The notes below the pieces were generated by a model. It searched no databases and was not told the origin of the DNA. It saw only the letters and a program-made list of their open reading frames with translations. A stretch of DNA of 64,000 nt. Origin: Benincasa hispida (taxonomy: Eukaryota; Streptophyta; Magnoliopsida; Cucurbitales; Cucurbitaceae). Each line of letters opens with the position of its first letter. Position 1 is the first letter of the stretch. Below are positions 46,139 through 58,658 of this stretch, piece by piece. Location of the stretch: positions 6,832,002-6,896,001 of the forward strand of contig NC_052356.1 in NCBI RefSeq assembly GCF_009727055.1, read 5' to 3'. A program made the translations under genes and the position numbers.

Positions 46139-47589
46139 CAGATGGTGTTCAAGGGATGATCTCTCATAGGCAGAAGTCCATAACTCACTCAGGATTGAGA
46201 TCAAGTTACATATGGTAATCATTTGATATATTAATCTCTTTAGTTAATGGTGTTACAAAGAGAGCTTAAGTATTTCAGGGTCCAGTCTTATACAAACTCA
46301 TTGTATAGGATACTCCCACTTGCATGTCTCTATATGAACGATTTGGACCAAATTATTTGTAACATTTACAAAGTGGGGTATATCCATAATGTTATCAAGA
46401 TAAGGTACCTAATCTTATTCGTATACTATATGTAAGGATCGAATCCCAAGTGAAAGCGTGTGAATGCCTTGCATCTTGAAAATCAATTTTTGAATAAACA
46501 AAAACAATGTTCTAAAATAGAACATACAAAGGATAAAAATAGGAAATAACATGCTTTGGAGAAGGAAAACTAAAAGAGAACCATTCTTACCTTTGAAGAT
46601 TCTCAAGCTCCACGAACTTCTTCTCGATTGAACTTGAACACAACTATGAGAATAACCTTGTTATTCTCAAGGATTCCAATAGAAGGATAAGTGGTATTCA
46701 ACTAATTGGAAGAGGAAGAGAGTAAAGAGAGGATTTGTGTTTTGGTGGCTAGGGTAAATTCACCGAATGAAATTCTTACCCTAAAAGGGCCATAAGGAAG
46801 AATTTATATGAAGAAGGGTTAACCCCTTCTCCAAGTCTTTCCCAATTTACCCTTGTGCTCAATTAATTAAATAACATTTATTTAATTAATTAGCACATTA
46901 GTTAAATAACCATATATACATTAAATCCAATTTAATGTATATATTTAATTAACATGAATAAACATCGTATGTTTATGTGCATCACCTCTCTATTAATTTA
47001 ATTAATTAATTCTTTATGAATCGAATCTGCTTGAATTAAATATTTGAATCTCATTCAAATATTTCTCTCCAACTTAATTTAAATTATAGCTCACATTTAT
47101 AATCAATTACATATTAATCATATTAATATACAATTTCCTCAAATTGATTTAAACAATCCAAATCATTCATTTTTGATATCCTTTAGTGGACAAGAAGACT
47201 TGGTGGACCTGCAGATCAGAAGCTCCAACGATATAAGATTAATTGGCTATACTCATTAACCAAATTAATCAATATTCATTAATTGTAGGTACACTTCACT
47301 AAAGACCCACAACTGCACTCTTCTCACTGTAGATATATTTCTGTATCCATGGATATAGATCAATAATAGCAAGTCAGTCCTTCACGAGTGTCCATAACAT
47401 CAACTGAGTCAAATTACCATTTTACCCTTGGGTTACCTCTATATCCTTAAGTATCAGTGCTCCTCTAATGAACAACTTGTTTGTGGTCCAACAATAAATA
47501 GAAACCCTTCTCGAGCTAATGAGAGGGTAAGGCCCTTTGTTCAAGTCCTAGAGACACCACTTAAGGGAACACTCATCTACTTACGTTGA
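46139..47589 (-). repeat. Two truncated copia LTR fragments M and N
   Basis: M (46139-46430) covers the LTR blocks around CTCACTCAGGATTGAGATCA and TATACAAACTCATTGTATAGGA in minus orientation. N starts anew at 46431 with TGTAAGGATCGAATCCC, a normal plus-strand left end for this family, and runs to 47589. There it is cut by the TGTCACACC terminus of gypsy element J. Both lack their opposite ends, so I read them as old, truncated LTRs. Confidence 0.65.
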
Positions 47590-50336
47590 TGTCACACCCT
47601 CCCCAAATTACCCTCTTAACCTAAGAAGATATGTGCAGACAACAGTTGCCAATTTTCTTATGACAACTACTGCCAACATACTCCTGTGAACCCACGTCCT
47701 TCATCCTGGTTAAACCTGATTAGCAGTTTATGATTCTCCAGAACTTAACACATATCTTAGCAACAGCTCCTAACACACATGTTACTGCTAATCAGAATAT
47801 CAACTTTAACATACTTAGCAATTTCAGGAAAACCAAACTTATTTACAACATTTGTTCAACACATGATGAGCCACCTAAGCTTCAAGCTTCTTGAGGGTGT
47901 GAGAAGTGACTGATTGGTAGAACTACTAGGCCTCAGGAGTTGATCGCTACCTGTGGAAGAAAATATTAAAAAGAGTGAGCTGGAAAGCCTAGTGAATGAC
48001 TTCTTTTAAGAAAATATGCTTAATAATAAAACACTCTCATTAACATACTAAGGTTCAGAAATAAGAGTTAAAAAAAATAAAGAAAACATAACATGAAAAA
48101 ACCCTGGTTTAAAATGTTGGGGTTGATGCATTAAATCTCGTAGGTTTTGTAGTTTGTAATTGTAATGTACAAACAATTTTATTTTTTTTAATAAAATATG
48201 AGACATTTTATTCGACATTTAGTAGCATTAATCCATAAAAGCAATAAATTAACATCCAAGGTTATTTTCTGTAGCTTAAACATGTATGTAGAGACATACA
48301 GATGGATCATGTTTAAGTGATAACCTAAATGTTATGTAGTAGATGGATAAGGATGGATACCTTATCCTAGTGATACTATGAATACGACCCACTTTGTAGA
48401 TGTTACAATTGTTGTAAAGTGCTACAAATGATCTGATCCTAATCATTCATGTAGAGACATGTGAGCGGGGGTGTTCTATACAAAAGTGTTTATATAAGAC
48501 CGGACCATGAAATGAATAATCTCATTATATAACATCGTTAATAATATAGACTTACATTTTACCAGGATGACCATAGGTGACATGATCTGAATCCTGAGTG
48601 AGTTACGAACTTCTACTTATGAAGGTGATACTTTGATTTGTATAGATGAGAGTGGCCAGATTGTCGACTCAAAAAGCCTACCATTTTGGGGATTCATCTA
48701 ATTGGCGAGCTAGAAACATAGCTACATAAGATAGAATTCACTTCTTCCCTAATGTTAGGGGTAAGTAGATAAATTTTCCCCTTAAGAGTTGATTTTGGAG
48801 CTTGAACAATGTGGTACCACACTCTCTCTTGGTCTGAGAGGGGTTTGGTCATAGTTGGACTATGACTTGTTGTTCATTATAGGAATCAGTGGTACTTAAG
48901 GAGTTAGATGTAACTATAGGGGCAAAATGATAATTTTGGTCCAGCTGTACTTACGAGCAATTTGTGAAGGGTCTTCACACTATTGACTGGTTATATCCAG
49001 TGGACACAGAAATATATCTATAGTATGAAGAGTGTAGCTGTCGGTCTTTAGTGGACTGACCGATAGTTAATGGATGTTGAATAATTTAATTAAAGAAGTT
49101 TAATTCATTATTCAAGTACGGTTGGAGCTTCAATCTATAGGTTCATAAGGTCCCTTTTGCAATTTAATTGGGATTATTGAGAACTAATCTTGGACTAATT
49201 TTAATTGTTCAAATTAATTAAGGGAATTAATTATATGATATAATTAATTCAACTTAATTATATATGATATAATTAATATAATGTATTTGATACATTATAA
49301 TATAAAGTTTATTTCAGAGGAATTAAATATTTGAACATGATTCAAATATTAATTATATAGATGAGATTCATATGATTAAATTTAGTATAAATGTGATTTA
49401 TATTAAATGCCATGCATTATTGAGAGAAACAAACTATAGGTTATATTGTATTTGATACAATATAAAAACTTTCACTTACCTTAAAATTTGAGCATTACTC
49501 CCTTTGAGTTGATTGTAATCCTCCAATTTTTCTTCAAGCTTGCCCGAGAACTCTTCACAATTTTTATGTCTTCAGATGGCAACAACACTCTTTCCCTTAG
49601 GTGTAGGAAAATTTTGGCAAACCATTTTCCTTCTTCATCATGTTATTTATATTTAGGCTTGCATGAACATTCCAGCCTAATTAAACGCCACCTAACATAC
49701 TTATCTTCCAATTGATGTATCTATGACTACCACCTGACTTGCTTACAAGTTAATTAAGCTAAACTCCTTAGCTTAACTTCATCACATGGCATTTTGGCCA
49801 CTTAAGCGTTTTTCTGTCAGTGCATACTTCTACTCATCGTTTTATTTCTGAGCGACACCTTTTAACACATGATCCTTTGCCGTCTCGTTTGTCAATTTAG
49901 CCTTAACGTTGGCAGACAAGGTTGGTCGCCTATTTCCCCATACCGCGTTGTTGTACTTAGCTATAGCATCCCCTCCTTGGACTTCTGGCTGCATGGTGTC
50001 TCATAGCTCTAAGTCATGGAGTCCTTTACTTTCTCTAAGTGTTAACTTCTTTCTACTTTACTCGAGAGCTCAATATTCTACACTTAGCATATTTTCTTGC
50101 CCTTTTATAGCTTGCCGTTATTTAAACTTCTCAAACTCTCTATGCGTCGATTGCTCTTACAACCCGAGCACATATACTCTTAACACTTAGAAAAATTTCC
50201 TTCTCTTAACCTTAGAATCACCTCATTCATTAAATTTATTTAGCTTATTTTTTCATTAATAATAATACGCATCTTTAACACATAATTTAGAAAACTTAAA
50301 CTTAATTAACTAGTAAAACAAGTTTAGGGGTTTACA
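47590..50336 (-). repeat. LTR of gypsy element J, split by LTR fragment P
   Basis: It starts TGTCACACCCTCC at 47590 and ends GGGGTTTACA at 50336, the same termini as solo LTR C. Integrase remnants follow on its right in minus orientation, so this is the 3' LTR of J. Without insertion P it is about 1.4 kb. Short open frames inside (49488-49715 and 49909-50190, plus) have no known motif. The five bases to its left are GTTGA; the matching right flank is not in the window because J is truncated. Confidence 0.72.
48115..49481 (+). repeat. Copia LTR fragment P inside the LTR of J
   Basis: The fragment starts TGTTGGGGTTGATGC at 48115, close to the LTR start of A and F, and follows that LTR in order through the blocks near GAGCGGGGGTGTTC, GGAATCAGTGGTACTTAAGG and the TATATGATATAATTAA run. 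It stops near 49481, before the CGATCG-rich part. TAAAA occurs just before and just after (48110-48114, 49482-49486), but such AT words are common here, so a true target duplication is uncertain. Confidence 0.65.
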
Positions 50337-50373
50337 ATTTACCTTTACTCCTCATGGGAATAAGTGTGGATAT

Positions 50374-51419
50374 CTGTTTTTCATCTGATCTTCAGTTTCC
50401 TATGTAGCTTCCTCAACTTCATGATTCCTCCACAAGACTTTTACTAGTGGAGTAGTCTTGTTCCTCAACACATGCTCTTTCTTGTCTAAAATTTGAACTG
50501 GTTACTCTTCATAAGATAAATTCTCTTTTAGTTGCACTGGCTGCTTTTGGAGGATATAAGTAGGGTTAGGTAAATATTTCCTTAACATAGACATATGGAA
50601 AGCATCATGTATCTTAGATATTTCAGTAGTTAAAGCTAACCTATAAGCTGCTGGCCCCACTCGTTCAATTATCTCGTAACGTCCTATATATCTTGGACTC
50701 AACATATCTTTCTTACCAAATCTAAGTATCCCTTTCAATGAAGATATCTTTAGGAATACTCGATCCCCAATCCCAAATTCTAACTCCCTTTTTCTCTTAT
50801 CTGCATAGCTCTTCTGTCTGTCACGAGCTATCTTCATATTTTCTCTTATTAACTTAACATTTTTTGATGTCATCTAAACCAACTCTAGTCCTATCAATTA
50901 TTTTTCACCGATCTCATTCCAGCACACTAAAGTTCTACAAGGTGTTCCACACAAAGCTTCATATGGTGTCATACCAATGTTGGAATCGTAACTATTATTA
51001 TAAGCGAATTTGGCCAATGGTAGATGTGTATCCTAACTACCTTTAAATTGTAATACACAAGCTCTTAACATATCTTCTAGGGTCTTAATCATTCGTTCTG
51101 ACTGTCTATCCATCTATGGATGAAAGACTGGACTAAAATGCAACTTAGTACCAAGTGCCTTTTGCAAATTAGGCATGAACGTTGAGGTAAATCTTAGATC
51201 TCTATCTGATATAATAGATACTAGAGTCCTAAATTGGATCAAAATTCGATCAATGTATAACTTAACCAATTGGTCAATGGTAAATGTAGCTCTAACAGGA
51301 AAAATCTTTGTCGTCTTTGTCATTCTATCCACTATTACCCAAATACCATCATAACCATTGGGTGTCCTAGGTAAACCAAATAGAAAATCCATGGTCACAT
51401 GCTTCCATTTCCATTCTGT
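50374..51419 (-). pseudogene. Ty3/gypsy integrase remnant, element J
   Basis: The upstream part (51114-51398) reads TMDFLFGLPRTPNGYDGIWV and VDRMTKTTKIFPV, with the catalytic region IISDRDLRFTS, a typical gypsy integrase core. After frame breaks, 50502-50873 reads KSYADKRKRELEFGIGDRVF, SPRYIGRYEIIERVGPAAYRL and IHDAFHMSMLRKYLPNP, the C-terminal GPF/Y-type domain. Integrase at the end of pol, next to the LTR, is the gypsy order. The upstream pol is absent: the reading is cut at about 51419 and joined to a copia LTR fragment. Confidence 0.88.
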
Positions 51420-51757
51420 AGGGGGATTGGATCCCGCAGTGGAAGCATTTTGTTAGAACACCTTGCATCTCGCAATTCAATTTTTATATTGAACAAAATC
51501 ATTATAAAAAACAGAATATATAAACATGTAAATTAGCATGCATTAGGGAAGAGATTAGAATGATCCTTACCTTTGTAGATTACCAAGTACCACGAACAAT
51601 CCTTTCCAAGTTCCAACAAATGGATCTTTAACAATCTTGATCATGAACAATTTCTTGAACAATCTCGAACACTACCACGTGAGTGACCTTGTTATTTTCT
51701 GGGATACCAATAGAGGGATAGGTGGTATCCAACTATTGGGAGAGAGAGAGGAGAAAA
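51420..51757 (-). repeat. Copia LTR end fragment Q
   Basis: It begins near GGGATTGGATCCCGCAGTGG and parallels 46436-46740 block by block (GCATTAGGGAAG, TTACCTTTGTAGATT, TACCAATAGAGGGATAGGTGG). It stops at about 51757, after a GA-rich run, and passes into copia integrase sequence. It is a truncated LTR separating gypsy J from copia G. Confidence 0.65.
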
Positions 51758-53501
51758 TCGTTCACATGTTTTATCAAATAGTCTTGGAATTCTAAATCCA
51801 TGTACTCTCCACCCCGATCAGATCAAAGTATTTTAATTATTTTACCTAATAGGTTTTCAACTTCAGCCTTTTACTTTTTGAACTTTTCAAAAGCTTCAGA
51901 CTTATATTTCATTAGGTATAAGTAACCATACCTCAGACCACAAAGATTCGAATGTTTGATCTTTAAGAGCTTTTTGGCTCTATAACCTTTTCCACTAAAA
52001 GGCTTTTAGTCATTTTTCCTTCGAGACATGATTCAAATGGAGGTAATGAATCATCTTTTAACTTGCTTAGAAGTCAATTGTTTACCAATCTTTCGATCTT
52101 ATTGAGATTTATATAGCTTAATCTAAAATGCAAAGGTACGTATCATTGTTACTTAGAGAAATTCTTCGCCTTTTAGTTTGAGTATTAGCAGTTTTAAACA
52201 TCTCATGATTTAAAAGTGTTTTTTATTTAGTTGGTCTTAACACATATAAGTTGCGTTCTAGTTTAAAAGAACAAATAATCACACCATTTTTCATAATGAA
52301 TGCCTCATTTAAATTTAAAAAATTGAGTATGATTATTCAATTAAATAAGAAATAGAAACAAGGTTTCTCCTCATCTTGGGAACAATGTATAAGTTTTATA
52401 AAAACAAAAATCTATTTCCAAAAGACAACTTAGCAACTCCCACTACACGAGCTGAAATGGCGTCTCCCATTCCAACCTTGAGCGTCATTTCACCCCCTTC
52501 TAGCTGATGGAAGGAACTAATTCTCAATAAAGAAGAACGGACGTAATTAGTGGCTCCTTAATCAAGTATTCAGGCATCATGGTTATTTTCCACTAAAAAT
52601 GTTTCTAGGAAAAGTAAATCAAATTTAACTTCCTTCTCTTTCTTCTTCCCAGCAAGGTACTTGGGGCAATTATATTTCTAGTGTCCATCCACATTACAGT
52701 GGAAGCATTTGCCCTTGTCAGCCTTAGCTTTGCCCTTACTTTTGCTAGTTGCAGAAGCCTTCCCCTTCCCTCCTTTCTTTTTCTGGATCATTTTAGTACC
52801 AGAAGTTGAAGGAACAAACTTAGTTTCAGAGGATGAACCCTGATAGAACTTTTTGGAATGGGTAACATTTGCCTCTTCTTCTACTGGTCCTTTACCTTTC
52901 ATAAGGATTGAAAAGTCTATAACTCGTTCAGAAGAGTAGTCAGATTGTAATATATTTTTTTCATTACTGCGGAATTAAAGAAAACTCTTTGGAATAGATT
53001 TTAAAATAAAAGACATCTGACTTTACTCGTCTATGACCACACCCTTCATTTTAACGACATTGAAATGGACCATCAAGTCGAGAACATGTTCTTTCATTGA
53101 TTGTCTCTCTTTCATGCGCACACTGGAAATGTACTTGAAGGCCTCATACCGGATTTGAGCGAATGATTGTCCAAATATCTCCTGAAGGGACTCCTTGTTG
53201 TGATATATAGTCATTATGGCCTCATACTTCTTGGTAAGAACGTCAGACAAACTTGCCAAGATGTAGATTCGGGGCTTTTCGTTGGCCTTCGTCCAACGGT
53301 CAAAAGCATCCTTCAACACTTGAGATGCATTTTTCGAGCGGGGACTGAAGAACATTCCTCCGTCAAGACAAACCATAGATCGTCAACAACCATAATTGTA
53401 TTTAAATTAAATTTCCATGTCACATAGTTGTCACCAGTTAATTTCTTATTTTTAAGCAAATATATGATTGTGGAAGACATACTGAAACATATAACAATCA
53501 A
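51758..53501 (-). pseudogene. Copia gag to integrase start, element G
   Basis: On the minus strand, gag starts near 53480 (KLTGDNYVTWKFNLNTIMVV), continues as DRWTKANEKPRIYILASLSD, RMKERQSMKEHVLDLMVHFNV (53023-53376), a Lys-rich linker and a zinc knuckle KGKCFHCNVDGH (52678-52902), whose last Cys is not in the open frame. Traces of the protease, gag-pre-integrase and integrase (around LRSD-GGEYMD, near 51800) follow in several frames. RT and RNase H are absent. The residues resemble elements A, B and F but form a separate subfamily. Confidence 0.8.
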
Positions 53502-54310
53502 ATGACCTTATTACTTATCTATGTCATAACCCATTACTTAATTATTCAATCAATTTAGCAAAAGCACATGTAATTATAGAACCCTGATTAAACTATTGAT
53601 TTTAGTTTTTGCAACGATACTTAGAGGTTTAGAGCAATAACCACCAAAGGGTGATCAACTACTCCTCCTCTGAATTGAGTTAATCTCAGCCAATCACTAA
53701 TACCAGAATAACTCTTATTCCTATAGTTTTTAGCTACCGTTGTTTCAGTCAAGGATTCATTAACTAACTTAATTCATTCTGTAAGTGTGACCCTCGCATT
53801 TTCGAATTCCAGAGGTACGCTTCTACAGGCTACTAAAGGAAACACAACTGTTGAAACCCTATCCATTGCTGGAGTTTGCGCTGTTCTGATCCTTATGATC
53901 AAGCTCTTCGAAGAGATGGTCACTCTAGGACGACACGCAGGTGAACCATAGGAATCTCACGGAGCAACCTAATGGAGGACACCATAGGATACCTTGACAC
54001 GGGTCCCTCTCCCACTTACTATGAACACTTTCCCCATTCACCTTGTTATTAAGCCATGCAAACACTTTCTGAAGGGAGGTTGCACCTAGGGCAACACGAA
54101 ACTGAGCATGGATCTCATGGTGTGAACTCTTGGGGATGTGAGAGCTGAAATTTGATATATCATATATACCAACTTTCTCCCACTAAAATATTCTAATTTT
54201 TATTAGGATTTTATTATACTTAGTTAAAGTCTGGCTAACGAATTTATCTAAGTCATTTACATTTGCTCAATATAACATTTATATTGAATAATTGAACAAT
54301 ACTTGATTTC
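53502..54310 (-). other. Truncated leader of element G
   Basis: This non-coding stretch parallels the gag-proximal leader of A and B, including the internal duplication (copies near 53903 and 54061). It stops at about 54310, before the near-palindrome array would begin, and jumps into the middle of an LTR. One palindromic word of the array type, ATAACATTTATA in TCAATATAACATTTATATTGA-like context, lies at about 54273. Confidence 0.65.
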
Positions 54311-56189
54311 ATTTATTAAATTCTTTAGTCACAGGATCCACCATCCGTTAACTGCCAGGCAATCCACTAAAGTGCGACAGTTGAACTCTCCTTACCACAG
54401 ATACATTATGTGTGCATCTTAACCAATCAACAGTGTGACAACCTTTCATATATCGCTCATAAATACAACTCGGCCAATAACCGTTATACCTCTATAGTTA
54501 CATCTAACTCCTTAAGTACCACTGAATTCTCTAATGAACATAAATCATAGTCCTACTATGACTGAGTCTTCTCTTCCAAAGAGAAGTTGTGGCCACTATG
54601 TTCAAGCCTCAGAATCAGCCCTTAAGGGAGCAATCTCTCTACTTACCCCTGCTTTGAGGAAGGAGTGAATTCCATCTTGTGTAAGTGAGTTCTCAACTCC
54701 CAAATAAAACAAGTCCTCAAAAAGGTAAGCTTATTAAGTTGGTAATCTGGCCACTCTCACCCATACTAATCAAAGAACCGCCCTCAAAGGTAGAAGTTCC
54801 CAAAACACTTAGGATTTAGGTCGTGTCACCTATGGTCATTTAAGTGAGATGTAAGTCTTCAGTATCAACGACATTATATACAGAGTCTAGTCATCTCGTG
54901 GTCCGGTCTTATACAAAATCTTTGTATAGGACACCCTCACTCGCATGTCTCCACATGAATGGTTAGGATCTACCATCTGTAGTAGTTTACAATACTTGTA
55001 AACTTCTACAAAGTGAGCCATATCCATAGTATCACCAGGATCAGGTATCCTACCTTAATCCTTATACTACAGACCTATCTAGGATATCACTTAAGGCATG
55101 ATCCACTTGTATATCACAAATACATGCTTAAGTTTACATAAAATAACCATGAAGCTTTGTTTATTGGATATGAGTAAATGCCAGAATGAAATAACAGGAA
55201 CTCCAAAATATCTATTAATTACAGATTACAGATATCTATGAAATAACAGGAACTCCAAAATAACAGTAAACTTAGATAAATGTCTCTCAAGCTAACCAGG
55301 AACGATCTTTCGACGTCTTCTGTCTTCACTCGCCTCCACCTTCTAAGTATATTAATTACAGATTACAGATATCTATGATCGATCTTCTATGTATATGGCG
55401 AATAGGAACTCCAAAACTCTAAACTCGTTTAACGAAGGTGGCTTTCGGTATTTATAGAGCTTCAGGGTGAAGAGCTTTTCTCTCAAATGATTGCAATGAT
55501 GGGAAGTCATTAAATCTCTGTCTGATGTGCCGATTAATGGTCACCAAAAAGTTGAGTGTACTTGCTACAGTTTGTTGTTAATGGTTTGTCAACTAAATTC
55601 GGATTCGACCGTCATCAGCTTTCTGTCCCATCATGATTTATTAAGCTTTCACCTTGATGCGCCATCTTTATGCAGCCACCTTCTTGAGTAGATCTTCGCG
55701 ACCGCATACGATCGCATAGCTTTGCGTTCGCAATCTTCTATTGCGCTCAGGCGCCGCATTCCTTGGACCGCAATTTTGCTTTGCGCCAACGCATTTTCCT
55801 GCACAAAATACGTAAATTAGCTGCTTTAATGTGATGGGTACATGCAATCGCAATGTTCTCAACTTAATGCTTTTGGACATGATTTTGCATGTTCTTACCA
55901 TCGCATTCCCACATTGTTTTGTATCTTAGTGTTGTAATAACGTGCATTTCTGCCCGTTATCAGGTATCCCACCTAAATCCTTATACTACATACCTATCTA
56001 GATTATCACTTAAGGCATGATCCACTTATATATCACATATACATGCTTAAGTTTACATAAGATAACCATGGAGCTTTGTTTATTGGACATGAGTAAATGC
56101 CAGAATGAAATAATAGTTATTTTATTGATAAAACAATGTGTATCATTACAAGCAACAAGACTCCAGGAGAATTAGAACGCCAATCCCAA
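54311..56189 (-). repeat. LTR R of element G, split by fragment S
   Basis: The sequence enters in mid-LTR at about 54311 (TTCTTTAGTCACAGGATCC) and follows the B-type LTR to its outer end near ATCCCAATAG at 56189. Fragment S (55195-55960) interrupts it, and a 153-base piece of R occurs on both sides of S. Confidence 0.75.
55042..56113. repeat. 153-base LTR duplication flanking fragment S
   Basis: 55042-55194 and 55961-56113 are the same LTR segment, differing at about 10 of 153 bases by eye. Between them is S (55195-55960), whose right end GTTATCA resembles the terminus of D, and whose interior has scrambled short repeats: GGAACTCCAAAA three times and ATTACAGATTACAGATATCTAT twice. Confidence 0.8.
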
Positions 56190-56510
56190 TAGCTGGACAA
56201 TTGCTTGCTGGTCGAGCGAGAGCGAGAGGAGTTCGTTCGCGGAGAGAGCGAAATTTCAAGTGAAAAAAGTCTTCAATTGGTATGTTCTCTTAGTCTCTTG
56301 TTATTCATCCTTTAAGCATGCCAGTAATTTAGCGTTGTGAATGCATATCTGTATGTATGAATGTATATGTGGAAATTTTGTCACAATGAATTGGAAAGAT
56401 CGGCTTCTGCTCATAGGTACTCTTGTTAATTCATTTGTGGATGTGTTGATTAATGGAGTTTTCTGGGATGAAACCTCTATTTGTTAAATTCTTTTACATT
56501 TTCAGTTAAT
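56190..56510. other. Short unique-looking stretch between G and F
   Basis: It begins after the LTR end with a GAGCGAGAGCGAGAGGAG purine run, and contains no open frame or repeat found elsewhere in the window. It may be original host DNA separating two elements. AATTGGTATGTTC at about 56276 would serve as a splice donor, but there is no other sign of a gene. Confidence 0.4.
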
Positions 56511-58658
56511 TGTAAAGGCCCTTGCGTTTTTGGCCATAATTAATTACTATCGAGTCTGTAATTTCAAAGTTAGTTTGAGTTTTGAGTTGTTGATGAAGAA
56601 GTTCGGAGCAAGGTTGTTGTTCTTCGAGGAAAAAGACGACCAAGCATTGGTCGAGTCGTGTAAACGATGAGGTAGACGATCGCTGAGTATCAGATGCTCA
56701 GGTGTCGTTTAACGCGTGCATGCACTAGACGATCGTATAGCTCAACAAGTCTCATCACTTATTTACTGACTATACGATCATGGAGGATATCACATGGTAA
56801 ATTGTTTACTTTTTGCGTGATAAGCGATCGTTTAGACGATCAGGCTTTACAGCCTCATTGTCATTTAAGCGATCATTTAGCTTTCGCGCTATCATTTAGT
56901 GTGCGCTACACGATCTTTTACATGAAGGCATTTACTAAACGATGGGAGCTTCGCCCGACGGTTTAAGACCCAGTTCGCTTGTGTACCAGTTTGCTCGGTG
57001 GAAAGCTGTAATAGATAGATTTCTTTTCATTCCGGTTTTGAGTTGGTTCATCCTAGTCCATTAATCAGTGTTTTTTAAATACATGAGATGTATGGTTTAT
57101 TTTATGTCATATGGTATGCACGTATAGAAAAATCCCACCTTAGGTTATACATTGGTCATGCATTATCTCTTTATTATAAATGTTATGATTTAGAGAAGTA
57201 TGATTTAAATTACGTTAGAGCATGCTCATGCATCATATAATATAAAAGTTATATTTATGCACTCATAAAAAACATTGACATACATCATCTTTATATTATA
57301 ATTGCTATAGTATAAGGGTGTATGGAAAGCATGTTTGCTTGGTTGTTACTTTTATGTAAAGGTTATGTATAGTAATGACCTGACATTGCATGAAGCATGA
57401 CACATAGGTTACTTTATAAGCGTTATAAATACTTTGTTGTGTGGCAATGTATTTTAGTTGTTTCTTTTTAAAGGTTAAAGAGAAATTAGAACTAAAAGCA
57501 ATAAGAAAGACATGCATGCTCACTTAGGTTTAATTCTTGGTTTTAAAATGTTTAAAACCTGGATGACATAGACTTAAGATCACAGTTCTAATATGATTAG
57601 CAACCCTTAGGCTTTAATCTTTTAATCAGTTTAATAGGATTAAATTGACTAATAAAAGGTTAAAGTGTAGCAAATTTATTTATAAGGGACCTTTTGTCTA
57701 AGGCGAGTTCTGTCTAGGCTGGGGTATTTACGTTGACGAAAACGTAACGCCCCTACCTGGGAACCTACCTGAAAAGGTGAATTAGATAGATTTGATGCAT
57801 GCATGCAAGTTAAGGACAATCCATTAAAGTGTTTAAATGTGACTACTTGAACTTGTTTTTTTCATAGATAAAAGTTGTTTATGAGCGGATTTAATAAATG
57901 ACTTAGACTAAAATCAGTAGGCAGATTGTTTAGGTTAATGAACCCCTAGGTAGAACATTCAGTGGAAGGTACTTGGGCATATGATGCTTCATTTAAACCT
58001 TTCACATTTCTCCCTTACAGTCCACATCGTGAGATCTACCCTTGGCCTCGTGGCACCCTAGGAGTGTCCCCTTAAATGATGGTGTTTGGATAGGTCAATG
58101 TCAAGGTGGATGGAGAGAATGTTCATAGTAAGTGGGAGTGGGAAGTGCGACAGCATATCCCACGGTCTCTCTCGTTGGATTGAATAAAGTTTATGCACAT
58201 CACCTCAAGTTGCCCTGAGAGGGTCCCCCCATAGGATGTCAGTTTTGCGCATTTCTTTATTTGATCTCCTATAAGAGGATAAGGTTACTTAGTCTCTTGT
58301 CCTAATATGCTTCTTCCCTACGATGGGCTCATTACGGCGAGACTCTGGCACCGAAAATGAGGGGTCACACTTACGTGGAATTGTTAAGGGTTAACAGTTC
58401 TAGATCAAATAAATGATGGCTGTTAGTTCAGTTCTAAGAGTTGGTATTGCCTGATGGTTGAGATTGTCTCATCCCAGTGAAGGAGCATTTGATCACCCCA
58501 CTAGTGACATTTGTCCTACCTCGCTGGGGCTTCATTGCAAAATAGAAGTCTAATCAATTAGGGTACTTGGAAACTGTTTTGCTAAAACTAATTGGTTAAA
58601 ATATGGTTTAGCAGAGTCTTATAAAAGTTTGTTCATTTTTCAGCAATAGTTTTTTAAA
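56511..58658 (+). other. Leader of element F
   Basis: It aligns with the reversed leaders of A and B. In order it shows the AAAGGCCCTTGCGTTTTTGG block (compare 25310 and 31240 reversed), a CGATCG-type palindrome cluster (56640-56960), the six-unit array (57175-57479), the block near GTTCTGTCTAGGCTGGGG (57708), the internal duplication (about 58050 and 58206) and finally the gag start. No conserved open frame was seen. Confidence 0.78.
57175..57479 (+). repeat. Six-unit near-palindrome array in the leader of F
   Basis: Units of the reverse-complement form TATAANNGTTAT start at about 57175, 57241, 57297, 57355, 57415 and 57468, spaced 66, 56, 58, 60 and 53 bases. Read in the transcription direction, the spacing of A is 66, 57, 58, 60 and 50, almost the same, although the bases have drifted considerably. 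Confidence 0.75.

Noticed and set aside
48110..49486. TAAAA on both sides of LTR fragment P as a target duplication
   Set aside because: The right end of P does not have a CA terminus and lies in mid-LTR. TAAAA is too common in this DNA to count.
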